From a bacterium (GTDB taxonomy: Bacteria; Sumerlaeota; Sumerlaeia; SLMS01; JAHLLQ01), in assembly GCA_020444065.1 (NCBI GenBank), contig JAHLLQ010000006.1, positions 186,001 to 250,000 on the forward strand: 64,000 nucleotides of DNA, read 5' to 3'. Made by a program: the position numbers and the translations under genes. The notes under the pieces were generated by a model. That model had not been told where the DNA came from. It saw only the letters and a program-made list of their open reading frames with translations, and did not search any database. Position 1 is the first letter of the stretch. Every line of letters begins with the position of its first letter. Shown here piece after piece: positions 8,274 through 16,449 of the stretch.

Positions 8274-8648
8274 CTACGTCGTCCCCACATGAACGAAGAA
8301 GCACACGTCGTTCTCGTCGTAATACATGAAGATTGCAAATGTGGTGAAGCTGTAGACTTCGACGCTGCCTTCTCGCCCGGTATTAGGGGGCGCGGGATGG
8401 AAGTCGAGATTCGCAGCCTGCGCTTCCGTGACGGAATCGAACGCATAATCCGGCATCCCATTCGCCGTGTGACAGGTATGCTTCGTCATCCCGACCTGAT
8501 GATGCACAACCTTCGTGGGCAGCTCCTCTCCGCCGGTAACCGCAAAGATTCCCAACACGAGAGCGCTCCCCAGCCCGAACGCGATCAGGATCATCAAACC
8601 CCACGGGATGAGTTGCTTCAGGATTGGCGGGCGGTCGGTGTGGGTCAT
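8274..8648 (-). CDS. Single-pass membrane-anchored 124-aa protein of unknown function
   Basis: The protein has a short cytosolic start (THTDRPPILKQLIPW) and one long hydrophobic helix at about residues 15-37. The remaining soluble part has three cysteines, including HTCHTANG, and ends CFFVHVGTT. It is the first gene of the minus-strand unit, and its TAG touches the GTG of membrane copy C. Its last codons are the likely source of the tail of the 52-codon junction ORFs, so it was next to the original cassette before duplication. No family is recognised. Confidence 0.75.
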   Translation of the reverse strand: MTHTDRPPILKQLIPWGLMILIAFGLGSALVLGIFAVTGGEELPTKVVHHQVGMTKHTCHTANGMPDYAFDSVTEAQAANLDFHPAPPNTGREGSVEVYSFTTFAIFMYYDENDVCFFVHVGTT

Positions 8649-8786
8649 GGAAAGGCTCGTGTCGTCTTTGAGAAATCCATCGAATCATCATCTCGGACAC
8701 CCGTCAACGGATCTCTGCGGCAGTCATTGACACACATCCCCCCTCGCCGGACATCATCAAGTCACTCGCGTCGGGAGGAGCCAGCG

Positions 8787-9584
8787 ATGCAGCGAATGTC
8801 AGCCATGCCGGGGAAGGTCTCGTTGCAGGACGGAACGCGTGCGGTGTTTCGCGCGATCGGGTTTCTGGTCGCGCGGCCGAAGTATCTGGCGTTCTGCATG
8901 GCCCCGTTTGCGCTGAATCTGCTGATCACATTACCGCTGACGCTTTGGCTAGTGTTCCGCTTCATCTACGAACCCATCACCGGCACGCTGCCGCAGGATG
9001 GGAACTGGTTCATGACGGCGCTCGGCAGCGCCGCCAGCTTTCTGCTGTTCGTCGTGCTGATCGTCGTGGCGCTGATTGTGTTCCTGGTGATGTCGATTAT
9101 CCTCAGCGCACCGTTCCACGACAAGATCAGCGAATGGGTCGAGCGCGAACGCTTTGCGCTGTACCCCGATCTGATGCCGCCGCAATTGCCGATCTCGTCC
9201 GGCATTCGGCACGCCCTCTTCGAGGCCGTGAAACGCGTCTCGATCGCACTGCCGCCGATGATCTTTGTTCTGGCGCTGGGGTTCATCCCCGTCGCGGGAT
9301 CGATCATCGCCGTGCTGCTGAACACGATCCTGGCCGCGCAATTCCTGACGCTCGACGCGATGAGTTACTCCATGGATCGCCGCGAGATTCCGATGGGCGC
9401 GAAGGTGAAGTTCCTTCGCAACAACGTGCGTTACTCAATCGGATTCGGCCTGCCATTCCTGGCACTGCCTTGCGCGATCTTCATCGTCCCGCCGATTTCC
9501 GCCGTGGCGGGATCGCTCGTGTTCTGCGATTTGATGCTCGAGGCGTATGAGAAGAAGGAGTTGGAGACGGAAGACCAGGGCTGA
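8787..9584 (+). CDS. EI24/CysZ-like integral membrane protein
   Basis: This 265-aa protein has the EI24 (DUF540/CysZ) pattern. After an amphipathic start (LQDGTRAVFRAIGFLVARPKYLAF) come paired long hydrophobic helices at about 35-60, 75-105, 145-185 and 225-250. Between them lie the typical SAPFHDKISEWVE and DAMSYSMDRREIPMGAKVKFLR segments. E. coli CysZ takes up sulfate, but most relatives are uncharacterised, so no transport role is assigned. The ATG at 8787 is preceded by GGGAGGAG at a good distance. The gene is divergent from the 124-aa gene and convergent with lnt. Confidence 0.8.
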   Translation: MQRMSAMPGKVSLQDGTRAVFRAIGFLVARPKYLAFCMAPFALNLLITLPLTLWLVFRFIYEPITGTLPQDGNWFMTALGSAASFLLFVVLIVVALIVFLVMSIILSAPFHDKISEWVERERFALYPDLMPPQLPISSGIRHALFEAVKRVSIALPPMIFVLALGFIPVAGSIIAVLLNTILAAQFLTLDAMSYSMDRREIPMGAKVKFLRNNVRYSIGFGLPFLALPCAIFIVPPISAVAGSLVFCDLMLEAYEKKELETEDQG

Positions 9585-9634
9585 CGCGGCGTGCCGATGG
9601 ATCGGCCGCAGGACGACTCTTGGACAGGGATGTC

Positions 9635-9670
9635 CAAGTCACCTCGAAATGCGTCCCCTGAGGTGACTTG
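9635..9670. repeat. Perfect 11-bp inverted repeat between convergent genes
   Basis: CAAGTCACCTC at 9635-9645 pairs exactly with GAGGTGACTTG at 9660-9670 across a 14-nt loop. A smaller GGACA/TGTCC hairpin overlaps its left edge. It lies between the convergent 265-aa membrane protein and lnt, where a bidirectional terminator would fit, but there is no clear U-tract on either strand. It could instead be a dispersed palindromic element. Confidence 0.6.
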
Positions 9671-9726
9671 AGCGACATTGCCTGCCTATGAACGTATCGC
9701 GGTTGCCAGAGACCAAACCTAATGCG

Positions 9727-11565
9727 CTACGCCCGGCGCTCGCGGTTCCACAGCAGCCATGTCCACATGATTAGTGACGCGAACCATGCGAGCAGACCGA
9801 ACCAGTCGCCCAGCCGTGCGTAGATCGTCGGCTTCGGATCGATGGGGACGGAGATCGTGCCGATCAGCGTGGCGGGCTCCCGGCGCTCTGCCCGGGCAAT
9901 GACTTCACCGGTACCACTGATCAATGCGGACACGCCGGAGTTCGTGCTGCGAATCATCGGCAGGCGTGTTTCGACGCATCGCATCGGCACGTGCAGGAAG
10001 TGATAACGGCTACCGAGGGTCGGATCGTACCACGCGTCGTTGGTGATGTTCACAAAGACCTGGACGCCACGGCGGCTCATGCGCCGGTGCAGATAGGGGA
10101 ACATGTCCTCGAAGCAGATGTTCGGCCCAAGGTGCACCTGAGGAAGATCGCCGACGAAAGAACTGGCAGTCGCGGGGACTTTGATGAAGACAGGTGGCTG
10201 ATGTTTGTCGCCGCGCAGGAAACTTGAAATCTGCACGAGTTTTTCCTGCAGGCCTGGAATCAGGTGGAAGTACGGCACCGTCTCGCCAAACGGCATCAAG
10301 TGAATCTTCTGGTAGTCGGCCACGCGATGCATCTCGGTTTCGCCTGGCCGAAAAACGAACAGGCCGCCGTAGTGCTCTTCCGAACTCATTGGCGACGGAT
10401 TTTCTGAGTACTCTCCATCCGGATCGACAAAGATTGTGTCGTCGGCGCCGACGATGATCGTGGCTCGCAACTCGTCGGCGCGCAGTTGCAATTCGCGCTG
10501 CAGCGCTTCGCTGTGATCGAAGCCCCCCTGTGTGAAGGCCGATTCCGGCGTGACGACCAGGTCGACGGTGTCCGGTTCGATCGCGTCGAGCATGTCGAAC
10601 ATCTGCAGCGTCAGCTTGTCCTGCGTGGCCTCCATCTTCGCGACGGCGGCCTGCAGTTCCGCCTGCGTCATCTCCTGCCAACCGATGATCGCGTAGCTGG
10701 AGATTTTCTCCATCTGCTCGACATTGGGTTGAATCAAAGCGACGCGAATCGGAATGCCGGCCTCTTCGGCTTCGGCTGTGGCGGACATCACGCGGCTGCC
10801 CCAGACGGCTCCGCCGATGATGACAAGAACGGCGACTGCGAGGCGCGACAACACCCATGCGTCCAGCATGCGCTGTTTCGCCGCGGCGATCGTTTCCATC
10901 AGCGCCAGGTTCATCGCCAGCACAACGGCCGACACGAGAACCATTCCGCCGATCGACGCCAACTGCGCCAGCGGCAGGAAGCCGCGAACCGTGTAGCCCA
11001 GCAGTGCGTACGGCACGCCCAGTTGACCGACAGAGCGGAACCACTCCCAGCCAACCCACCACAAAACCGCCGCCACCAGTGCCGTCCACGGCGAGAATCG
11101 GCGCGCAAAGAACACCATCCCGGCGCCGTTCAGTCCGTAGAAGAACCCCTTGAAAAGGCACAGCATTGGAATGCCCAGCCAGATGGCCGGGTTGAACTGG
11201 TCGAGCGACCGTAGCCAGAAGAACACCGTCAGGAAATGCACGGCCCCGAACAGCCACGAGTTCCAGAATGCCAGCCGCGGCGACGTGCGGCGAAGGCTCC
11301 ACAACCACGGCACCAACGCCACAAACCCGAGCGGCCAGGCGTTCAGCGGCGGATAACACATCCACAGCAGCACGACCGATCCGAGCGCCCAGAGAAGCGA
11401 CATCCGATGCGCCCACATCTCGCGCACAGGCGGGAACAGAAGCATCAGCATGCCCAGGCATCCGCGCCGTTTCGCAGGTCGCTCTGGAGAAGTCGCCGGC
11501 GCGCGCCTCACTTCTTCAAGCGGGCGCGCGGGGCGGGGCTTTCGCGATCGTTGTGGCCGAGCCAT
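9727..11565 (-). CDS. lnt: Apolipoprotein N-acyltransferase
   Basis: Lnt adds the third acyl chain to the N-terminal cysteine of lipoproteins in the inner membrane. The N-terminal half has about six membrane helices and the C-terminal half is a nitrilase-like domain. The expected Glu-Lys-Cys triad is present: Glu341 in VVTPESAF, Lys420 in YQKIHLMPFGE and Cys484 in GPNICFEDMFP, numbered from the chosen start. A final hydrophobic helix ends the protein. The ATG at 11565 has GGAG eight bases upstream; a start at 11619 would add 18 unlikely residues. The first 35 residues are rich in Arg and Pro, which is unusual. At 612 aa it is longer than E. coli Lnt (about 512). Confidence 0.95.
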   Translation of the reverse strand: MARPQRSRKPRPARPLEEVRRAPATSPERPAKRRGCLGMLMLLFPPVREMWAHRMSLLWALGSVVLLWMCYPPLNAWPLGFVALVPWLWSLRRTSPRLAFWNSWLFGAVHFLTVFFWLRSLDQFNPAIWLGIPMLCLFKGFFYGLNGAGMVFFARRFSPWTALVAAVLWWVGWEWFRSVGQLGVPYALLGYTVRGFLPLAQLASIGGMVLVSAVVLAMNLALMETIAAAKQRMLDAWVLSRLAVAVLVIIGGAVWGSRVMSATAEAEEAGIPIRVALIQPNVEQMEKISSYAIIGWQEMTQAELQAAVAKMEATQDKLTLQMFDMLDAIEPDTVDLVVTPESAFTQGGFDHSEALQRELQLRADELRATIIVGADDTIFVDPDGEYSENPSPMSSEEHYGGLFVFRPGETEMHRVADYQKIHLMPFGETVPYFHLIPGLQEKLVQISSFLRGDKHQPPVFIKVPATASSFVGDLPQVHLGPNICFEDMFPYLHRRMSRRGVQVFVNITNDAWYDPTLGSRYHFLHVPMRCVETRLPMIRSTNSGVSALISGTGEVIARAERREPATLIGTISVPIDPKPTIYARLGDWFGLLAWFASLIMWTWLLWNRERRA

Positions 11566-11662
11566 TGACAGAATCTCCGTAAACTCGCGGGAGACTGGCC
11601 CGGCCGAGGGGTGAGGCACAAGGGTTGTTCTGTCGGTTTGGAGGCAATCTGCCTCCCGACGA

Positions 11663-12457
11663 TCAGTGCGCGTGCTTGGCGGGCCGTTGCTCGAAGATCA
11701 GAATGCATGCAACGATGAAGTTCAGCAGAACGGCCGATGCGCCGAAGCGACTGAGTTCCAGTCCGCCCTCACTCAGAGGCTTGTCGAGGAGATCACCGAC
11801 GACGGCCCCAAGTGGCCGCGTCAGCACGAATGCCAGCCAGAACAGCGTGACCCGCGAAACGGAGCTGAAGAAGTAGGCTCCAGCGATGATCACCAGCAAG
11901 ACGCTGAAGAGAATCGTGCCGCCGACGAAACCGATCCCGGCCGTGTCTGCAGTCCAATCGCCCAAGGCTGTGCCGAGTGTCTGGGAGAACATGATTGTGA
12001 CCCAGTAGAAGATCTCGGCTCTGGCGGAGACGATTGTGTTCACGGAAATCGTGCCCATAACCCGGTGCCAGATGAACAGCGATGCCAGCAGACAGATCGT
12101 GAGGATCGTCGTTCCGCCGAAGTAACCGATTCCCAGCGATCGCGTGGCGAAATCGGCCAGAGTCGTTCCGACCGTTGTCGTGGCGATGATGGTGAACCAG
12201 TAGAGGTACGGGCGAAAAGACTTCGCTTTGATCTGGCCGATCACGGCACCGATGAAAATCGCGCCGAAGATGATTGTGCTGATCAGGTACCCGAGATTCA
12301 GCGACATCGACAAGGCGTCGCCGCCGGTTTCCCCCAACGTCGTAGCGGCGATCTTGATCAGCCAGAAAACGATCGTGACCTCCGGCACTTTGGTCAGGGT
12401 AAGCGTCCGGGGTGATTCCTCCGCCTCCAACAGCGGGGTCATGACTGTCTCGCTCAT
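11663..12457 (-). CDS. COG4705-type membrane protein with four internal repeats
   Basis: This 264-aa membrane protein has four related units. Each has a TLGE/TVGT/TLGT/PLGA motif followed by a conserved Asp and a short hydrophobic stretch, in the contexts GETGGDALS, GTTLADFATR, GTALGDWTAD and GAVVGDLLDK. This fourfold pattern is that of the COG4705 (DUF347) family of uncharacterised, perhaps metal-related, membrane proteins. The ATG at 12457 has AGGAG seven bases upstream, and the longer frame to 12499 lacks such a site. It is a monocistronic gene downstream of the two-component pair. Confidence 0.82.
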   Translation of the reverse strand: MSETVMTPLLEAEESPRTLTLTKVPEVTIVFWLIKIAATTLGETGGDALSMSLNLGYLISTIIFGAIFIGAVIGQIKAKSFRPYLYWFTIIATTTVGTTLADFATRSLGIGYFGGTTILTICLLASLFIWHRVMGTISVNTIVSARAEIFYWVTIMFSQTLGTALGDWTADTAGIGFVGGTILFSVLLVIIAGAYFFSSVSRVTLFWLAFVLTRPLGAVVGDLLDKPLSEGGLELSRFGASAVLLNFIVACILIFEQRPAKHAH

Positions 12458-12734
12458 AATGTCTCCTTCTGTGGCATTCCAGCTCGAATGCGAACGCATC
12501 CTGCTGCGGCGGGCCGAAGATTCCCCGGTCCGCAGGCGGCAGAATGAATACCCAAGCTGAAGCGACAGTTAATTTCGCGGTGCAAATCGGTCCCGCCGGG
12601 TCATTCGGGGGAATTTGGACCGTGAGAAGGAGAGGCACGGGGGAGATTACGGGCTCGCAGGGTCGGACAAGCCCCAAGGTGAACGAAACTGCGATAGCTC
12701 AAGCTGTGGGAGCTAACGACCAGAAAATGATCGA

Positions 12735-13178
12735 CTACACACGCTGGAATCTCTTGATCATCAGCCTGACGCTCTTGACGAGTTTGTCCATGTCGAAATC
12801 TTTGTGCATGAGCATGACCTGCCGATGGGTCAGCTCTCCAAGGTCAAATTGATCTTCTTCACTATCTGCCGCAAGAGCCGTGTAGATAATGATCGGCACA
12901 TCCGAACTGTGCTGTCCAATCAACTTCGCAGCCCTCGTCCCGGCCGACATGAAGCCCCATTCGCCATGGCGGGAAATCCCTGAAGTCGGGTCTGCCCAAC
13001 CGACCATCATGTCCAAGAGGAAAATATCGGGTGGCTCGATAAGCAGGCTTGCTATCTTCTCGTTGAACTCCGACTCTGTCAGGATTCGCAAGTAGGTCAG
13101 GTCCGGAAACGCGTTCCCGAGACCTCGTCGAACAAGTTCGCTGTGCGGATAGTCGTCTTCCAAGTGGATGATGCGCAT
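12735..13178 (-). CDS. Stand-alone response regulator receiver
   Basis: This 147-aa protein is a lone receiver domain. The acidic cluster Glu7-Asp8-Asp9 binds Mg. Asp56 in FLLDMMV is the phosphorylation site, Thr100 follows the fourth strand (IIIYTAL), and Lys126 (MHKDFD) is the conserved lysine. An insert at about residues 60-78 after the phosphorylation site makes it longer than usual. With no output domain it must act by protein contact, as CheY- or Spo0F-like regulators do. It lies 19 bp after the histidine kinase gene, which is its likely partner. Confidence 0.88.
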   Translation of the reverse strand: MRIIHLEDDYPHSELVRRGLGNAFPDLTYLRILTESEFNEKIASLLIEPPDIFLLDMMVGWADPTSGISRHGEWGFMSAGTRAAKLIGQHSSDVPIIIYTALAADSEEDQFDLGELTHRQVMLMHKDFDMDKLVKSVRLMIKRFQRV

Positions 13179-13197
13179 GTCTCCAGAACTCGCTTTC

Positions 13198-15660
13198 CTA
13201 TTGTGTTGGGATGATTACCCTGGCATCGGTCCGAGATTCTGAAGAGTCATGCGTGATCTCCAAATCTCCACCCATTGCCTTCATCATGTGCTTGGATATC
13301 CAAAGACCAATCCCAAGCCCCTCTCCTGTAGCGGCTCGAGCCGCCGCCCCTCTGAAACCCTGGTTAAATATCCGAGATAATTCCTCCTGTTGAATTGGTA
13401 TTCCTTGATTTGAAACGGTAATGATAAAATTCCCTGAGGTACGCTTCAGGGAGGCCTTCAGATGAATGGTGCTGTTCGCGTTTGCGTATTTGAATGCGTT
13501 ATCACACAGGCAATACAGCACTTGCTCTAGGAATGGCCTGTGAACCTGGAGGTCCACCGCCGGTCCTTCCGAAAAGGACTTGGAGTCAATGTGGAAATTC
13601 AGCCCCTTGACAGGTTCCGCAAGAATGCACTCGTTGTCTGCGATTTCGAATGCGAGCTTCTGCAGATCACCTGAGTTGATGGATTCCTGCCGTTTGGGTA
13701 GCAGGATGGCAGATTCTGACCGATCGAACAGACCTCGAAGAAACTGCATCGTCTCTGTGACGTTCTTTGCCTTTCCAATCTGGCCTCGAAGCACCCGAGC
13801 GTCCCGCTCCTCATCCCGCCCCTTCAGATCATCACAAAGGAGCTTTGCAAAGGCATACGCGGCCCCCACAGAGCCTCTGATTTGATGACGGTGGAGTTTC
13901 GAAATGTGGTCGAAGAATTCGATCTGTCGGCGAAGTTCTCCTTTTGTCGCGGCAGATTCTGCTGAACGCTCAGCCACGCGCGTATACAAGCCAAGCTGTG
14001 CTGCAAGCAATTGTAACAAATGCACATTATCGCTCGGCAGTAGCCCTGCTTCTCTCAGCGACACGGCCAGAACTCCCAGAGCCCGCTTCTCGCCCTCGAT
14101 GAGTATCGGTGTACCGATCCAGCCATAAATTCCGGGGAGCGTCCCTTTATAAAGCTTCCATTTATCAGGTTCGGTCGCCTGAAGAGCCAAAGGGATTCTA
14201 TCACGGATTATCTTGCCGGTAGCACTCTCCTCAATGAAGGGGTGCATCCCGGCCATGCGTTTCTTAATCCGGGCAGACAACTCCTCATCGCCGACGGCAG
14301 CCACGAAGTAGGTGGCCGAGCGCTCGTGATCAAGAAGCTCAATGCAGACAGCGCGAGCCTGTGGGATCGACTGGTAGACCAAGTCGACAGCCTCTTGGTA
14401 GAACGTTGTAATCTCGTATTCCCCTTCGGCTGTCCGTCGATCAATCTCGGCATTCAACTCTATCACTTTCCTGATAGAGTTCTTCCACAGGATATTCTCC
14501 TGAATTACTTGTATCTGCCGATGAGAGAGTCCCCAGAATGAACTGATGCGAGCTGCGACAAGGCCCAGTAGCTTCATATTCTCTTCTGTGAAGTAGTACG
14601 GACCGCTCTTGGAGCAACAACACCTGATGATTCCTACAACCGGAATCTGGTCATCTTCGCGAGGACCGGATGATTGCTCAGACGGAACTGGAACACCCAT
14701 CCAACTCAAAGGGGGGGTTGCTTCGTGATCCTGCAGCTTAAAAATATCCCTGATCCTCTCGGCGATACCGAGGGAATCCCCCCAGCGGACAGCCTGGTCC
14801 TTCTCCTGGCCGGCGATTCGATCTGGCAACCTCAGAAGATCAGGTATGAGCCTGGGCTCGCCTGCTCGAAGTACCCACTCGGTGATCCCGGAAATCTCCT
14901 CCCCATCTCCGAGAATATAGGTAGTTTTCTCAGGATCAGACTTTGTGGGCCAAGTACTCGCGCATTGTTCAAAACGCTGGTGAGGAAGCGTAGATGTCCG
15001 GAAGAACACCGATGTTTCGATGCAGTCGAAAACATCTGAGATCGCCTCACAGACCTGCTGAAGAACTTCATTCCGGGTATCCTCATCTATCAAAGCTCCC
15101 TGCTCAGCTCTGATACCATCAGAAATGATCTTGTTGATTCTTGCTAGCAACTCCAGTCCCACACGATCCTCGATCCCCTGCTGGAGTTCAGGAATCATGT
15201 CAGCATAGAGTTTCAGTCGGGAGACATGGTCATGGAGAAAATCAGGCTTGGGGATATCGGAGTATACTGTGAGGGCCCCTCGAACATTGCCGGAGAACAG
15301 AACCGGAGCCGCCCAACTCCATTCGAGGTGCTTCCCATCAAGAAGTCTGCAAACGCGTCGACCAAATGGTGCATTTGGTGGAACGAAGTTACCTGTATCA
15401 AGGCATTCCTGGGATGGAGAATTAGCGTCGTGAATCTCGTAGAGCCGTATTGACTCTCCGCCTCGGAAGTACTTGGCCATCATCCTCCCGAACGATTTCG
15501 AAGTCGGATTATCAGGAGCCTGCGGAGGCTGCACCCAGAGGACACATCCGTAGGTATCAAGATCTTCAGCGATCTTCTGAAGAACTCGCTCCAACCCGCG
15601 AAGAGTCGTCTGGCCCCGCGCAAGATTGAGAATCTTTCGTACCGGCTCTTCGAAAGGCAT
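13198..15660 (-). CDS. Soluble GAF-domain sensor histidine kinase
   Basis: This 820-aa protein has no membrane segment. Two or three GAF-like sensor regions occupy about residues 15-570, and phrases such as WMGVPVP and GWIGTPILIEGEKRALGVL are typical GAF cores. A helical dimerisation region follows, with the likely phospho-acceptor in LHRHQIRGSVGAAYAF; the usual HE is replaced by HQ. The ATPase domain is at about 680-820, with N-box CLCDNAFKYA, a G1-like box ITVSNQGIPI (Asn in place of Asp) and G2 box GEGLGIGLWIS. An RBS (GAGGGGAAAG) lies before the ATG. It is co-transcribed with the receiver gene at 12735-13178. Its ligand is unknown. Confidence 0.85.
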   Translation of the reverse strand: MPFEEPVRKILNLARGQTTLRGLERVLQKIAEDLDTYGCVLWVQPPQAPDNPTSKSFGRMMAKYFRGGESIRLYEIHDANSPSQECLDTGNFVPPNAPFGRRVCRLLDGKHLEWSWAAPVLFSGNVRGALTVYSDIPKPDFLHDHVSRLKLYADMIPELQQGIEDRVGLELLARINKIISDGIRAEQGALIDEDTRNEVLQQVCEAISDVFDCIETSVFFRTSTLPHQRFEQCASTWPTKSDPEKTTYILGDGEEISGITEWVLRAGEPRLIPDLLRLPDRIAGQEKDQAVRWGDSLGIAERIRDIFKLQDHEATPPLSWMGVPVPSEQSSGPREDDQIPVVGIIRCCCSKSGPYYFTEENMKLLGLVAARISSFWGLSHRQIQVIQENILWKNSIRKVIELNAEIDRRTAEGEYEITTFYQEAVDLVYQSIPQARAVCIELLDHERSATYFVAAVGDEELSARIKKRMAGMHPFIEESATGKIIRDRIPLALQATEPDKWKLYKGTLPGIYGWIGTPILIEGEKRALGVLAVSLREAGLLPSDNVHLLQLLAAQLGLYTRVAERSAESAATKGELRRQIEFFDHISKLHRHQIRGSVGAAYAFAKLLCDDLKGRDEERDARVLRGQIGKAKNVTETMQFLRGLFDRSESAILLPKRQESINSGDLQKLAFEIADNECILAEPVKGLNFHIDSKSFSEGPAVDLQVHRPFLEQVLYCLCDNAFKYANANSTIHLKASLKRTSGNFIITVSNQGIPIQQEELSRIFNQGFRGAAARAATGEGLGIGLWISKHMMKAMGGDLEITHDSSESRTDARVIIPTQ

Positions 15661-15895
15661 GCTTTCCCCTCAGCCCAGAGAACCTTCACTTGCAGAGTGG
15701 GATTGTCGTACGCAGCGGACCACTGGTGGGCAAGTGGAATATTACATTTGTTATCACACACCTGCACACAATACCCTTGTCGTTCTGTTCTCGGAAGAGG
15801 GCAGATGTGAGCCTCGTATCCTGGCATTGGTCTGCCCAATGCGATGGAAGAGTTTCATGGTCTGGCCCGCTGAGGGTTGCGCCCTGCCGCCTCGA

Positions 15896-16035
15896 GTGGG
15901 ATATCTCTGCGTTTCTGGCGCATACGGGCCGCTTCGACTGCGAGGGGCAGGTCCTGTCCGCCGCCACCGAGCAAAGCGGCTTCGATTCCCCAAACGCACG
16001 AACTGGCGGATAGGTCGTCACCCCCGCGATCCCAC
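15896..16035. ncRNA. Candidate structured RNA in a 450-bp non-coding stretch
   Basis: No convincing gene fills 15661-16113. Inside it are three nested, exactly complementary arm pairs: 15896-15902 with 16029-16035 (GTGGGAT/ATCCCAC), 15909-15914 with 15992-15997 (GCGTTT/AAACGC), and 15928-15934 with 15974-15980 (GCCGCTT/AAGCGGC). These make one long rod with an asymmetric bulge of 6 versus 31 nt. A separate hairpin (GCATTGG/CCAATGC) lies at 15824-15842. A long rod with an interior bubble is reminiscent of 6S RNA, but I see no sequence signature that proves it and cannot fix the strand. It might also be a leader of the gene at 16114. Confidence 0.4.
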
Positions 16036-16113
16036 AGGCACGCCGTTTGCACCGCAGCGCCCGGCGCCGGGAATTTGTTTCGACGCAATTACTCAGCACG
16101 GAAAGGTTCTTCC

Positions 16114-16449
16114 ATGAAACGCCCGTTAGGTTCGATCGCCATTGTGGGAATTCTGCTGGTTGGTTTGCTCGGCTCGTTTGCTTGGGCGGGTGCGCAGAGC
16201 AATTTGTTCGAGGGCTTCGGGCGAGTGCTCGATGAGCCATGGGGCGTTGTCGAGACAATCGATCTCTATCTCGGATTCGCGTTCGTGTCCGTGTGGATTG
16301 CTCTGCTGGAACGCCGACCGGGGCCCGCGATCGCCTGGATCGTCGCGCTGATGTTGCTGGGCAACGCGATTACGTTGGTCTACGTCGGCATTCGGCTGTG
16401 GCGATTCGGATCGTGGAGAAAGGCGATCCTGGTCGGCGCTAACGGATGA
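16114..16449 (+). CDS. Small membrane protein, DUF1475-like
   Basis: This 111-aa protein has three hydrophobic segments: a signal-like start (SIAIVGILLVGLLGSFAWA), a middle one around LYLGFAFVSVWIAL, and a third at IAWIVALMLLGNAITLVYV. The pattern DEPWG, then DLYLGF, then LLGNxxTxVYV matches what I remember of the bacterial DUF1475 family. The ATG follows GGAAAGG at a good distance. The stop overlaps the end of the convergent TPR gene by 11 bp. The function is unknown. Confidence 0.72.
   Translation: MKRPLGSIAIVGILLVGLLGSFAWAGAQSNLFEGFGRVLDEPWGVVETIDLYLGFAFVSVWIALLERRPGPAIAWIVALMLLGNAITLVYVGIRLWRFGSWRKAILVGANG

Larger units (their letters stand above)
5370..8284 (-). repeat. Tandem triplication of a ~990-bp cassette
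   Basis: Three direct copies follow each other at a spacing of about 989 and 992 bp, measured from the shared sequence near 6247, 7236 and 8228. Each carries one membrane protein gene plus the first 37 codons of the downstream gene. The edges, namely both ends of the membrane gene and the junction ORF, are almost identical between copies, while the cores differ. The last copy (5480 down) runs into the full 683-aa gene, and the first (8273 up) abuts the 124-aa gene. There are no terminal inverted repeats and no transposase. Confidence 0.88.

Noticed and set aside
5370-8284. Triplicated block as an insertion sequence or transposon
   Set aside because: There is no transposase or terminal inverted repeat, and target-site duplication is not visible. 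The junction ORFs are better explained by unequal recombination.
10010-11461. Minus-strand open frame of 483 aa in another frame of lnt
   Set aside because: It overlaps the whole of lnt on the same strand, is Arg-rich and lacks any domain. Lnt's triad shows which frame is used.
15974-15997. TTCGATTCC resembling a tRNA or tmRNA T-loop
   Set aside because: The flanking bases do not make a T-stem (GCGGC against CCCCA), and no acceptor or other arms are present.
15686-16258. Minus-strand 190-aa and plus-strand 163-aa open frames in the region before 16114
   Set aside because: Composition is rich in Arg, Cys and Ser with no hydrophobic or domain pattern, and no good RBS was seen. Paired complementary arms explain the sequence better.
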